From: Flavihumibacter fluvii
GTDB lineage: Bacteria; Bacteroidota; Bacteroidia; Chitinophagales; Chitinophagaceae
Assembly: GCF_018595675.2 (NCBI RefSeq)
Contig: NZ_CP092333.1
Location: 520,001-584,000 of the forward strand
Length of the DNA: 64,000 bases
Reading direction: 5' to 3'
Below the pieces are notes generated by a model. It did not search any database and was not told where the DNA came from. It saw only the letters and a list, made by a program, of their open reading frames with translations. Position numbers and translations under genes: made by a program. How positions within the stretch are numbered: the stretch's first letter is position 1; every line of letters starts with the position of its first letter. This document shows, in pieces, positions 27,797 through 36,046 of this stretch.

Positions 27797-29461
27797 TTAG
27801 TGAAATTGATAATTAACGCCGGTAACCTGTGTCAGCAGGCTTTGTGGCCCATCCAGTATTACTGCATTCAAAGCGGGTGAAGGAGTTACCGGCGAATGTT
27901 CTGCCAGGTAAGACTTCATCGCCTTATGCAATGTGTACGCCGTATTTTTTGTGTCCGCAACACCTCTGATCCTGCACAACATATCAGCAGGGTCACCATC
28001 TCTTTCACAGGCACATATTTTGTACCGTTTATTCATATCCAATGGCTGGCTACCAACTGAAATTTCCTTAACACGGTCCCCTTTTGGACAAAAAGCATTA
28101 AAAGAAATTTTCATGCCCTGGAATTTTATCACCCAACCGCCAAACCTTTCTGATGCTTCCTTTGCAAATACATTATTTAATTCTTTCTCCAACCAATCTT
28201 TGATCTGCGCCCCGGTTACATTTCCTGTTCGTATGGTGCTATCCACCGGTAACATGTCAAAAATAAATCCATTAGTTATGGGAATATTACCGGTATGGTC
28301 CGGTGTGGTATTCGGTGGGCAAAACCTGAATCCATTTGACAGGACGATATCCGCTTCAGGCACCTGCCATTTCAAGGCATTCAGGATAAGCGTATCAATT
28401 GGGTTCTCGATAACAAAATAACGGTAAAGGGGAATCGTACTATAGCCAACGATAGTGTAAATATCTTTTTTAAAGGTGTTTTCATTGTTGCTGATAATGC
28501 CACTCATTTCTTCTGATGCTCTGATTTTATCCGCGTCTATTTCCACCAGTTCATAATGATCTGCTATAATCTTTCCGTTTTTTATGGTGAGGTTTAGCTT
28601 GCCCACAAATGAACCAAATGCACCAGGTTCCACCACTTTTGCATATTTGCATTGAATGGGTTGCCGGACGCGCTCATGTGTATCGCCCCCCAGGATATAA
28701 TCCACCCCCTTACATTCATCCAGGTTGGCAAGGTGAATTTGCTGTGACAAACCCAGGTGCGCAACGACCAGCACATAGGCGCATTGTTCCTGGTTGCGTA
28801 AGACATCTACATAATGTTCCAGGTTCTCTTCAGGTTTGGTATAGATGATTCCTTTGCTGTAATTGGGTGATTGGCGAAGCGGAACCAGCGGATCAGTGTA
28901 GCCTAAAAACCCGATTTTTACTCCTTTGATATTCCAGATATAATATGGCGGGAAAATCAGTTCGCCTTTTTTCCCGTTGATATCATGGTACATATTGGCA
29001 CAGACCTTCGGTGCAGATAAAGCACCCAACAAGCTTTGCATGGCTGCTTTATAGTAGATCACTTCCCAGTTGCCGGGCAGGTATAAGTCATAATTCAGGG
29101 CATTTAGGATAGGCACCAACGCTTTTCCAGTAGTTTTCACAGAGAGTTCACTGCCCTGGAACATATCTCCGGTATCTATTATAAAAGTATTTGGATTCTT
29201 ACTTCTTTCTTTTTTGAAATAAGTGGCGAGGTGCGCATAGCCGCCGGTTTTACGGAATACGGCTTTGTTATTTTCCCAGAATAGTTCATCGTGCGGATGC
29301 ACCTGGCAATGGACATCAGTTGTTTGCAGGATCGAAACTGTGAAGTCATCTTTATCATCGGCTGTTTCGCCAGCACTGCCCAACAGCGGGGTAGCTGCTA
29401 ACAGTCCGCTTCCACCTAAAGTGCCCAATTGCCTGATGAAATCCCTCCTGTTTGTTTGCAT
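27797..29461 (-). CDS. SoxB-like Tat-exported metallohydrolase (thiosulfohydrolase/5'-nucleotidase superfamily)
   Basis: 554 residues. Twin-arginine signal (NRRDFIRQLG). Dinuclear metal site of the calcineurin-like domain: Asp49/His51 (TTDVHCQ), Asp96/Asp99 (IDTGDMF), Asn131 (PGNWEV), His235 (VAHLG), Asp260/His262 (GGDTHER). In ordinary 5'-nucleotidases the Asn motif reads GNHE; here Trp replaces His (GNWE), as I recall for SoxB. The C-terminal domain has LSNGFRFCP, resembling the SoxB substrate region. SoxB hydrolyses sulfate from a thiosulfonate bound to SoxYZ, yet no SoxYZ gene is in the window. Start ATG lies 1 nt after the stop of the cytochrome gene; a much longer frame inside that gene was rejected. 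Confidence 0.82.
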   Translation of the reverse strand: MQTNRRDFIRQLGTLGGSGLLAATPLLGSAGETADDKDDFTVSILQTTDVHCQVHPHDELFWENNKAVFRKTGGYAHLATYFKKERSKNPNTFIIDTGDMFQGSELSVKTTGKALVPILNALNYDLYLPGNWEVIYYKAAMQSLLGALSAPKVCANMYHDINGKKGELIFPPYYIWNIKGVKIGFLGYTDPLVPLRQSPNYSKGIIYTKPEENLEHYVDVLRNQEQCAYVLVVAHLGLSQQIHLANLDECKGVDYILGGDTHERVRQPIQCKYAKVVEPGAFGSFVGKLNLTIKNGKIIADHYELVEIDADKIRASEEMSGIISNNENTFKKDIYTIVGYSTIPLYRYFVIENPIDTLILNALKWQVPEADIVLSNGFRFCPPNTTPDHTGNIPITNGFIFDMLPVDSTIRTGNVTGAQIKDWLEKELNNVFAKEASERFGGWVIKFQGMKISFNAFCPKGDRVKEISVGSQPLDMNKRYKICACERDGDPADMLCRIRGVADTKNTAYTLHKAMKSYLAEHSPVTPSPALNAVILDGPQSLLTQVTGVNYQFH

Positions 29462-29462
29462 T

Positions 29463-30527
29463 TTATTTGCTTTTGGGTGTATTTTTTGCTGCAGTTTCAA
29501 TTGGTTTGAATGGACCGAACTTATGTTGTTTTTCTGTGAAGTTATCGGCATATGGGCCGAAAGGATGATCCACCGGCTTCTTTGATTTGTCAGGCCAGTC
29601 TTTGGGTACACTGATATGCGGCCTTTTTTGTGCGTTTACATAAGCTGCAACATCCCAGGCTTCTTCATCAGTTAATTGAGGGTTTTCATGGGTTGCCCCC
29701 AGTGGCATATTATACTTTACATATTTTGCGAAGTTGCTGATGCGATATAATCCTGCACCATCATTGTAACTTTGTTTCCCCCATAAAGCCGGGAAGCTAT
29801 ATTCTGTTTTGTCACCATTCAGTACACCCTCGCCATTTTTCTGGTGACAACTCTGGCATTTTGAAGCATAGACAATTTTGCCTTTTTCGGGATCAGCAGC
29901 ACGGTCAAGGTAGGCCAGGTCTTTGAACCCTGAGCCTGGTGCTTTCTCGCCCTTTTTAACATTTGTACCCAGGAAATCGATATAGGCAACAATGGCCAGC
30001 ATTTCCTTGCTGGTGGTATCAAGGGCTTTGCCATCCAGGCTGCGTTCAAAACAATCATTGACCCGTTTATTGGTGGTTTCAATTTTTCCACTCCTTGCCC
30101 TGAATTTAGGATACAATGAAGCAACCGATCCATAATTGTTGGCAAATACACCTGTCCCAGCCTGCAAGTGGCAGTTCTGGCAATTCAAGCCATTTGTTGT
30201 AGCACTGATTGTGCCCTTCGGTCCGAAATATTTCGCCGTATGTGCGATCAGGTCCTTTCCATATTCAACCTGCGCTTTTAAGGCCTCATCAGTTATTGTT
30301 GCGGGTTCCGGTGCAACCCAATAATTGTCACCTGTTTTTTTGGGTGATTCTCTTGATACCGGTGTTTTGTCTTTTTCCGTTTTGGGCTTGCTGGGTAAAC
30401 TTCCAAAATAGAATACAAATGGTAATGCTACGATACCGATCAGCAAAATAACAATTGCCAATATCAATTTATGGATGACCGAGATCAGCCCTGATTGTAT
30501 TTTTTCATTATCCTGAGCCTGTTCCAT
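29463..30527 (-). CDS. TsdA-like dihaem cytochrome c (thiosulfate dehydrogenase-like), membrane-anchored
   Basis: 354 residues: N-terminal membrane helix (about 18-43) then two cytochrome c domains. Haem 1 is at CQNCH (116-120), haem 2 at CQSCH (224-228). Between them, YPKFRARSGKI and RVNDCFERSLDGKAL (Cys159) match the TsdA signature in which a Cys is the distal ligand of the catalytic haem. TsdA joins two thiosulfates into tetrathionate, or the reverse. The membrane anchor and the C-terminal Lys/Pro-rich tail are unlike soluble TsdA. Electrons would pass to a terminal oxidase or another cytochrome. The ATG at 30527 is preferred over a frame extending into the DUF6691 gene. Confidence 0.85.
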   Translation of the reverse strand: MEQAQDNEKIQSGLISVIHKLILAIVILLIGIVALPFVFYFGSLPSKPKTEKDKTPVSRESPKKTGDNYWVAPEPATITDEALKAQVEYGKDLIAHTAKYFGPKGTISATTNGLNCQNCHLQAGTGVFANNYGSVASLYPKFRARSGKIETTNKRVNDCFERSLDGKALDTTSKEMLAIVAYIDFLGTNVKKGEKAPGSGFKDLAYLDRAADPEKGKIVYASKCQSCHQKNGEGVLNGDKTEYSFPALWGKQSYNDGAGLYRISNFAKYVKYNMPLGATHENPQLTDEEAWDVAAYVNAQKRPHISVPKDWPDKSKKPVDHPFGPYADNFTEKQHKFGPFKPIETAAKNTPKSK

Positions 30528-30544
30528 ATGGATAGTATTAAAAA

Positions 30545-30958
30545 TTAATGGGGAAGTTTTTCCTTGAAATAACCATACAGATATGTTCCCACCAGCGCAA
30601 AGAAGAATACGATGGCCATGGATAAATAGCCATAACCAATATTTACCACCATCGGCCCGGGGCAAGCTCCGCTTAAGGCCCAGCCCAGCCCAAATATTGA
30701 TCCGCCTACGAGGTAACGTATGATGGATTTATCTTTGGGATGAAAGAGAATTGGGTTGCCATGGAAATCGCGGATCTTGAATTTTTTGATCAGGGCAACA
30801 CCAATTACCCCCAGGATAACCGCGGTGCCAATGATGCCATACATATGAAATGCCTGGAAACGGAACATCTCCTGAATCCTGAACCAGGAAACAGCTTCCG
30901 ATTTTGTCATTACGATGCCAAAAACAATTCCTACCAATAAAAATTTGATCAGTTTCAT
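30545..30958 (-). CDS. DUF6691/YeeE-YedE half permease
   Basis: 137 residues with about four membrane helices. SGACPGPMVVNIGYG is the Cys-containing motif of the YeeE/YedE sulfur-transport group. In Bacteroidota and Proteobacteria these proteins occur as two adjacent half-length genes; the partner starts at 31526, 4 nt upstream of this one. YeeE of other bacteria takes up thiosulfate through conserved Cys residues. Direction of transport here is not known. Confidence 0.87.
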   Translation of the reverse strand: MKLIKFLLVGIVFGIVMTKSEAVSWFRIQEMFRFQAFHMYGIIGTAVILGVIGVALIKKFKIRDFHGNPILFHPKDKSIIRYLVGGSIFGLGWALSGACPGPMVVNIGYGYLSMAIVFFFALVGTYLYGYFKEKLPH

Positions 30959-30962
30959 CGGG

Positions 30963-31526
30963 TTAAAAAATTAATGGGAAGATTAAAAATGTCATGACCA
31001 GGCCGCCAATAAAAAATCCGATGACGGCGATTAATGAGGGAACCTGCAAATCTGATAATCCGCTGATAGCATGTCCTGATGTACAGCCACCTGCATACCT
31101 TGCGCCAAATCCAACCATGAGTCCGCCAGCGGCCAGTACGGAAAATCCTTTTAATGTAAAAAGGGCTTTCAGGCTGAACAGTTCTTCAGGCTGTAACCCT
31201 GAAGGGGCAGCAAATCCTAGTTTGCCAAGGTCGTTGATTGTGTTAGTGGAAATTTCTACCGGCAGGCCTGTTGATAGGAATTGCCGGGCAATAAATCCGC
31301 CGAGGATCGCGCCTACCAGGAACACGAGGTTCCATATCTGGCTTTTCCAGTTAAAGGAGAAAAATTTTGCTTTTTTCCCCAATCCGGCTGCAGCACAAAT
31401 CGTTCTTAGATTTGCTGAGAAACCAAAGGATTGCCCAAAGTAAAGCAGGCTAAACATGATACTTACGATCATTAGACCTGAAAACCACCAGGACCACGGT
31501 TGTGAGATGAATTCTACCAATGTCAC
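30963..31526 (-). CDS. YeeE/YedE-family sulfur-transport half permease
   Basis: 187 residues, about five membrane helices (for example WWFSGLMIVSIMFSLLYFG and IWNLVFLVGAILGGFIA). GFGARYAGGCTSGHAISG is the diagnostic YeeE/YedE motif with its conserved Cys and His. Together with the DUF6691 half it should form one inner-membrane channel for thiosulfate or a related sulfur species. 7 nt downstream of the universal stress protein gene. Confidence 0.9.
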   Translation of the reverse strand: MTLVEFISQPWSWWFSGLMIVSIMFSLLYFGQSFGFSANLRTICAAAGLGKKAKFFSFNWKSQIWNLVFLVGAILGGFIARQFLSTGLPVEISTNTINDLGKLGFAAPSGLQPEELFSLKALFTLKGFSVLAAGGLMVGFGARYAGGCTSGHAISGLSDLQVPSLIAVIGFFIGGLVMTFLIFPLIF

Positions 31527-31533
31527 GATTTGA

Positions 31534-32367
31534 TTATTTTAAATGAAATGAAATAATGGGTTTGAATAAATGGTTGATGAGCTTTTCGGTGGCACTTTTA
31601 TGGAAAATACCAGCCTTGCCATGTGTGCCTATACAGATGATATCCATATTGTTCATCTGGTTGAAATGTATTACACCGTTCTCCACATCTTTGTCATGAA
31701 GAATATGGCATTCATAGTTTTTGATATTATTCATCTCCGCAAATTGTCTCATATTATACCTGATAACTACAGATTCCGTGTCTACAGCACCCGAAGTAAT
31801 CTGTAGTAAATGGACAGTAGGCTCAAAACCGGCGATGAGTTTTTGCAATAATTCCAGGTCTTCCTTAACCGGATCGTTGAACTGGTGTACCAGCAAAATA
31901 TTTTTGATCTGCAGGTCCGAACGGTCGCACATCAGTGAAAGCACCGGAATGGTTGATTTGCGGGCGATCATCTGGGTTTCGCTGCCAGATAGTTTTTCCT
32001 GTATTCCCCAGGCTCCCTTTGTGCCCATCACGATCAGGTCAAAATGATTCGATGCAGAGAAATCCAGGATAGCGTCTGTGATCTTACCTAAAACTAAATG
32101 GGTAGTAACTTTCGCGCCATACATTGATTTCAGCTCAGCCAGCTTGCGTTCTGCTATCTCTTTTTGTTTCCGTACATAGCCCGCATCGATCTCCCCACAT
32201 GTTTGCACATCCCCGGCAGCATCAAGGAATACGGTATCGGGTACCGCCATAACATGCAGGAAATGGATGTCAGTTGGTGTCTTTTCTTCCAGTTTTTTCA
32301 CCATCAGGTAAGCGTATTCTGCCTGAACAGTAAAGTCAGTCGGAATAAGGATCTTAATTTTTTCCAT
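31534..32367 (-). CDS. Tandem universal stress protein
   Basis: 277 residues, two UspA domains (about 1-145 and 150-277). The first has ILIPTDFTVQAEYA, IVMGTKGAWG and an ATP-loop-like segment; the second has the degenerate counterpart IICIGTHGKAG. Two-domain Usp proteins are common in Bacteroidota, often next to respiratory or sulfur genes; the role here is unknown. It begins 1 nt after the DUF6132 gene. Confidence 0.88.
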   Translation of the reverse strand: MEKIKILIPTDFTVQAEYAYLMVKKLEEKTPTDIHFLHVMAVPDTVFLDAAGDVQTCGEIDAGYVRKQKEIAERKLAELKSMYGAKVTTHLVLGKITDAILDFSASNHFDLIVMGTKGAWGIQEKLSGSETQMIARKSTIPVLSLMCDRSDLQIKNILLVHQFNDPVKEDLELLQKLIAGFEPTVHLLQITSGAVDTESVVIRYNMRQFAEMNNIKNYECHILHDKDVENGVIHFNQMNNMDIICIGTHGKAGIFHKSATEKLINHLFKPIISFHLK

Positions 32368-32368
32368 A

Positions 32369-32572
32369 TTATTTTGTCGGCTCTGTTTTTTTGAAAAGAC
32401 TAAAGAGTAGGGCGCCCATTACGCTGCCGTAAATAGTGCTGTTTACAGGTTTTGAAGTGATCATACAGGTTCCGGAGGCGCAGCCAATCTGCTGCCAGTA
32501 CAGGTACCCTGCTATTGCACCCAATAATGCACCTATCAAATAGAGTTTGTTATTCAATAATAGTTTTTTCAT
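32369..32572 (-). CDS. DUF6132 small membrane protein
   Basis: 67 residues with two predicted membrane helices (about 9-25 and 45-62) and a loop GCASGTCMITSKP carrying two Cys. This matches the small DUF6132 family found next to rhodanese and YeeE genes in Bacteroidota. Its ATG overlaps the stop of the quinone-reductase gene by one base (TAATG), indicating translational coupling; a longer frame starting inside the preceding gene was rejected. Function unknown. Confidence 0.82.
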   Translation of the reverse strand: MKKLLLNNKLYLIGALLGAIAGYLYWQQIGCASGTCMITSKPVNSTIYGSVMGALLFSLFKKTEPTK

Positions 32573-33774
32573 TATGCTGTTCCTCTCAGGATTTTGTGCC
32601 AGTATAACCAGGGCAATACTTTTACTTTCAGGATCCACATGGCCCAGTTGGGTTTCGCCTGGTTTATAGGAAAGGTCATGGTTGGCGTATTGGTATAATC
32701 AAATTCCGCAAGCATTAATTTGCCATATTCAGTCGGGATCGGGCAGGCACTATAGCCTGTGTATTCACCCGCCACTTGTTGTTCCTTCAGAAAGGATAAT
32801 ACATTCTCCACTACTACTGGTGCCTGTTTCCTGATAGCTGCACCGGTTTTGCTGCAAGGCGCATTGGTACAATCACCCAACGCAAAGATGTTTGGATAGA
32901 TTTTGTGTTGCAGGGTATTTTTATTGACATCCACATAACCATAAGTATTCTTTGGGTCAGCGAGTGGACTGCTTTTAATAAAATCCGGTGCGGACTGTGG
33001 TGGTACAATATGGCACAGGTCAAATTTCAATTCCTTTTTAACAGTGATGCCTTCTTTATCTTTCTCTTCGTATTGAATCGTCTTGCCAGTACCATCAATG
33101 GCGGTTACATTCACACTGAAATGGGTTTTGATATTGTCCTTTTTCACGACTTCAACAAGCGTAGCGGCATATTCTTTCACCGCGAATATGGCTCCGGCAC
33201 CGGATAAGTAGTGTACATCGCATTTATCAAGGATCCCCTGTTTGCGCCAATAGTCGCAGGCCAGGTACATGATCTTATGGGGTGCCCCACCACATTTGAT
33301 CGGACTTGTGGGATTTGTGAATATGGCTGTTCCTCCTTTAAAGTTTTTGATCAGCTCCCAAGTATAAGGTGCCATGTCGAAAGCATAGTTACTGCTTACA
33401 TTATTTTTGCCCAATGTTTCTTTACAGCCCTGGATCTTATTCCAATCCAGCTGAATACTCGGACAAACCACCATCGCATCATAAGAATAGGCAGCACCGC
33501 TTTTACAGACAACCTTATTCTCATCCGGTACGAAACTTTCCACGGCATCCTTGATCCAGGTAGCTTTGGAAGGAATAAAATCTACTTCATTCCTGACTGT
33601 TTTATTGATATCAAATATACCTGCCCCAACTAATGTCCATGCCGGTTGATAATAGTGTTTTTCGGATGGTTCAATAATACTGATCTGAAGATCTTTTTCC
33701 TTTGCCAGCAGTTGGGCTGCAACAGATAGTCCGGCGTTTCCGCCACCAACTATAATTATTTTTTTTACAGGCAT
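32572..33774 (-). CDS. sqr: Sulfide:quinone oxidoreductase-like flavoprotein
   Basis: 400 residues. Oxidises sulfide to protein- or acceptor-bound polysulfide/persulfide, passing electrons through FAD to membrane quinone. N-terminal FAD site IIIVGGGNAGLSVA; second FAD motif NIFALGDCTNAP. The probable redox Cys pair is Cys161 (SPIKCGGAPHKIMY) and Cys344 (GYSACPIPTEYGKL), matching the arrangement I know from the human/type-II enzyme. The C-terminal segment NWAMWILKVKVLPWLYWHK is amphipathic and suits membrane attachment. First gene of the ten-gene operon. The next gene overlaps its stop codon. Confidence 0.9.
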   Translation of the reverse strand: MPVKKIIIVGGGNAGLSVAAQLLAKEKDLQISIIEPSEKHYYQPAWTLVGAGIFDINKTVRNEVDFIPSKATWIKDAVESFVPDENKVVCKSGAAYSYDAMVVCPSIQLDWNKIQGCKETLGKNNVSSNYAFDMAPYTWELIKNFKGGTAIFTNPTSPIKCGGAPHKIMYLACDYWRKQGILDKCDVHYLSGAGAIFAVKEYAATLVEVVKKDNIKTHFSVNVTAIDGTGKTIQYEEKDKEGITVKKELKFDLCHIVPPQSAPDFIKSSPLADPKNTYGYVDVNKNTLQHKIYPNIFALGDCTNAPCSKTGAAIRKQAPVVVENVLSFLKEQQVAGEYTGYSACPIPTEYGKLMLAEFDYTNTPTMTFPINQAKPNWAMWILKVKVLPWLYWHKILRGTA

Positions 33775-33799
33775 ATCTTTTGATTTAAAGATTATCCAA

Positions 33800-33843
33800 T
33801 AAATCTATGAGATCAATTATGCTCAAATGGTAACTTTTGTTAC
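33800..33843 (-). promoter_or_regulatory. Promoter of the sulfur operon with GTAAC-N4-GTTAC operator
   Basis: Perfect palindrome GTAACTTTTGTTAC at 33830-33843, centre 33836.5. On the minus strand the -7-like box TAGATTTA occupies 33807-33800. The centre lies 36.5 bp from the box end, the same as in the promoters at 35991 and 36884. That places the site near -41, typical for Crp/Fnr activation. Confidence 0.65.
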
Positions 33844-33871
33844 ATACCTGAACCATTGTGAAGGATATAAC

Positions 33872-35287
33872 TCAGGCCTTCATTACTTTACTCTGGCAAA
33901 CAAAATCTGTTTTTGGGATTGTTGTTTCACTGATGCTTTTAAATCCGCCTTCGATCTCAGTAAAGTTCCTGTAACCCCTTGCCTGCAAGATGGAGGCAGC
34001 GATCATGCTACGGTATCCACCTGCGCAATGGATGTAAAAATGCTCCTCCGGATTGATATCCTTGATCCAGTCGTTTATATAGGCTAATGGACGGTTGTAA
34101 GCATTTTCCACATGTTCTGCCGAGTATTCACTTTCCTTACGTACATCAATCACTTTTTCTGTTTCAAGATTGGCTTCTTTTGCAAACTGTTCGGCTGTGA
34201 TCCGGTCTACTACATCTGCTTCTTTACCAGCTGCCAGCCAGGCCGCAAACCCACCTTTCAGGTGTCCCAGGATATTATCAAAACCAACCCTGCTTAAGCG
34301 GGTAACGGCTTCTTCTTCCAGCCCCGGATCTGTTACTAGCAGGAGCGGCTGTTTTACATCCACGATCATAGAACCAACCCATGGCGCAAAGTCTCCCGAG
34401 AGGCCAATATTTACCGATTGCGGGATAAACCCCTTGTAGAATTCATTATTTGAACGGGTATCAAGTACCAGCGCTTCTGTATTTTCTGCAGCGGCCTCAA
34501 ATTCATCTGGTGTAAGCGCGCGCATGCCATTATTCAAAACGGTTTCGAAACTTTCATAGCCTTGTTTGTTCATGGCTACATTCAACCCGAAGTAGGCAGG
34601 CGGTGGAGTTAACCCTTCGGTTACCGCTTTGATGAAGGCCTCCTTATTAGGTTGGTTCAGGGCATAATTCACCCTTTTCTGGTTGCCCAGGGTATCCACG
34701 GTTTCTTTCATCATATTTTTTCCGCAGGCACTTCCGGCGCCATGGGCAGGATATACAATCACATCGTCCGCCAGTGGCATGATCTTGGTGGTCAGGCTTT
34801 CATACAGTAGTCCGGCTAATTCTTCCTGTGTCATATGGGCAGCCTTTTGTGCAAGATCCGGGCGACCAACATCACCCAGGAATAAGGTATCACCACTAAA
34901 GATGCAATGGTCTTTTCCATTTTCATCTTTTAGAAGATAGGTGGTGCTTTCCATGGTATGCCCGGGTGTATGTAATACTTTAATGGTTACATCACCCACT
35001 TTGAACTCCTGGCCATCTTTAGCCGAGATGAATTCAAATTCAGGTTTTGCATTTGGACCATAAACAATTGCTGCCCCTGTAGCTTTCGCGAGGTCTACGT
35101 GCCCACTCACAAAATCAGCATGGAAGTGGGTTTCCAGGATGTATTTTAATTTGACCTTGTCTTTTTCCAACCTGGCAATGTAGGGCTGGGTTTCACGTAG
35201 CGGATCAATAATAACGGCTTCGCCATTGCTGGTAATATAATATGCTCCCTGTGCAAGGCATCCGGTATAAATTTGTTCTATAGTCAT
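33872..35287 (-). CDS. Persulfide dioxygenase-rhodanese fusion (MBL-Rhd-Rhd, CstB-like)
   Basis: 471 residues. N-terminal ETHE1-like metallo-beta-lactamase domain (1-250) with THFHADF (His54, His56, Asp58), His110, Asp133 and His182; these domains oxidise glutathione or other persulfides to sulfite with O2 and Fe. Residues about 265-355 form a rhodanese domain without active Cys (LLLVTDPG at the loop). Residues about 365-455 form a rhodanese with active Cys421 (IHCAGGYRS); a further Cys464 sits in the tail. Same domain order as staphylococcal CstB. It follows the peroxiredoxin gene by 37 nt and is likely co-transcribed with it. Product sulfite could combine with persulfide to give thiosulfate. 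Confidence 0.92.
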   Translation of the reverse strand: MTIEQIYTGCLAQGAYYITSNGEAVIIDPLRETQPYIARLEKDKVKLKYILETHFHADFVSGHVDLAKATGAAIVYGPNAKPEFEFISAKDGQEFKVGDVTIKVLHTPGHTMESTTYLLKDENGKDHCIFSGDTLFLGDVGRPDLAQKAAHMTQEELAGLLYESLTTKIMPLADDVIVYPAHGAGSACGKNMMKETVDTLGNQKRVNYALNQPNKEAFIKAVTEGLTPPPAYFGLNVAMNKQGYESFETVLNNGMRALTPDEFEAAAENTEALVLDTRSNNEFYKGFIPQSVNIGLSGDFAPWVGSMIVDVKQPLLLVTDPGLEEEAVTRLSRVGFDNILGHLKGGFAAWLAAGKEADVVDRITAEQFAKEANLETEKVIDVRKESEYSAEHVENAYNRPLAYINDWIKDINPEEHFYIHCAGGYRSMIAASILQARGYRNFTEIEGGFKSISETTIPKTDFVCQSKVMKA

Positions 35288-35324
35288 TGTATGTTATTTT
35301 TTGTGTAGATGGTTATTGTTTTGA

Positions 35325-35972
35325 TTAAATGGATTTAAGTGCAAGATACCAGTCCACCATTTCAAGATTACTGGACTTCCTCTCTGCCAGTGCTTTAATG
35401 GTTTTTGGCGCAGGAACAATTACTTTTTTGCCAGGTTCCCAGTTTAGTGGCATGGCACATTTGTTGGTATCTGAAGTTTGCAAGGCTAGTAAGGTCCGTT
35501 TAATTTCTTCCATATTCCTGCCAATATTAAGCGGATAGTACATGATGAGCCGAACCTTTCCTTCCGGGTCAATCATGAATACTGCCCTCACGGCTGAAGT
35601 TTCACTTTCACCTGGCTGTAGCATGCCATATAATTTTGCCACCTTCATGTCTATATCAGCAATAATGGGAAATTCAAACAGGATACCCGTTTTTTCCTGA
35701 ACGGCATTTACCCAGGCAATATGGGAATGGATACTGTCTATGCTGAGACCCATCAGTTTGGTATTATGCGCAGCAAAGAATTCTTTTTCTTTGGCAAACC
35801 CACTCAACTCAGTGGTACAAACTGGTGTGAAGTCTGCAGGATGTGAGAACAGGATAACCCAGCTTCCTTTATTGTAATCTGAGAAATTTAATTGACCAAT
35901 GGTTGTCAATGCGTCAAAATCCGGGGCTTTATCGCCAATCCTGGGCATTGTGTATGTTAATTGTTGTTCCAT
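35325..35972 (-). CDS. 1-Cys peroxiredoxin (Prx6/AhpC-TSA type)
   Basis: 215 residues. Reduces peroxides in the cytoplasm. The peroxidatic Cys52 is in HPADFTPVCTTEL; no resolving Cys is evident in the conserved C-terminal position, and VRAVFMIDPEGKVR plus the extended C-terminal domain place it in the Prx6 group. In a sulfur operon it may also reduce organic persulfides or protect SQR and persulfide dioxygenase from oxidants (inference). Starting at the ATG at 35972 avoids an upstream TTG at 35993 that overlaps the -7 box. Confidence 0.9.
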   Translation of the reverse strand: MEQQLTYTMPRIGDKAPDFDALTTIGQLNFSDYNKGSWVILFSHPADFTPVCTTELSGFAKEKEFFAAHNTKLMGLSIDSIHSHIAWVNAVQEKTGILFEFPIIADIDMKVAKLYGMLQPGESETSAVRAVFMIDPEGKVRLIMYYPLNIGRNMEEIKRTLLALQTSDTNKCAMPLNWEPGKKVIVPAPKTIKALAERKSSNLEMVDWYLALKSI

Positions 35973-35990
35973 ATTATTAGTTTTGAAAGT

Positions 35991-36034
35991 CAAATTTCGA
36001 TGTAATTATATAACTGGATGGTAACATTGGTTAC
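35991..36034 (-). promoter_or_regulatory. Promoter of peroxiredoxin/persulfide dioxygenase with GTAAC-N4-GTTAC operator
   Basis: Palindrome GTAACATTGGTTAC at 36021-36034, centre 36027.5. On the minus strand the -7-like box GAAATTTG ends at 35991. Centre-to-box distance is 36.5 bp, identical to the two sister promoters. Confidence 0.65.
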
Positions 36035-36046
36035 ATTACTGTTGTT

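Noticed and set aside
29462-29611. Longer SoxB-like start at 29611
   Set aside because: The extra 50 residues lie within the cytochrome gene; the Tat signal begins exactly at the ATG at 29461.
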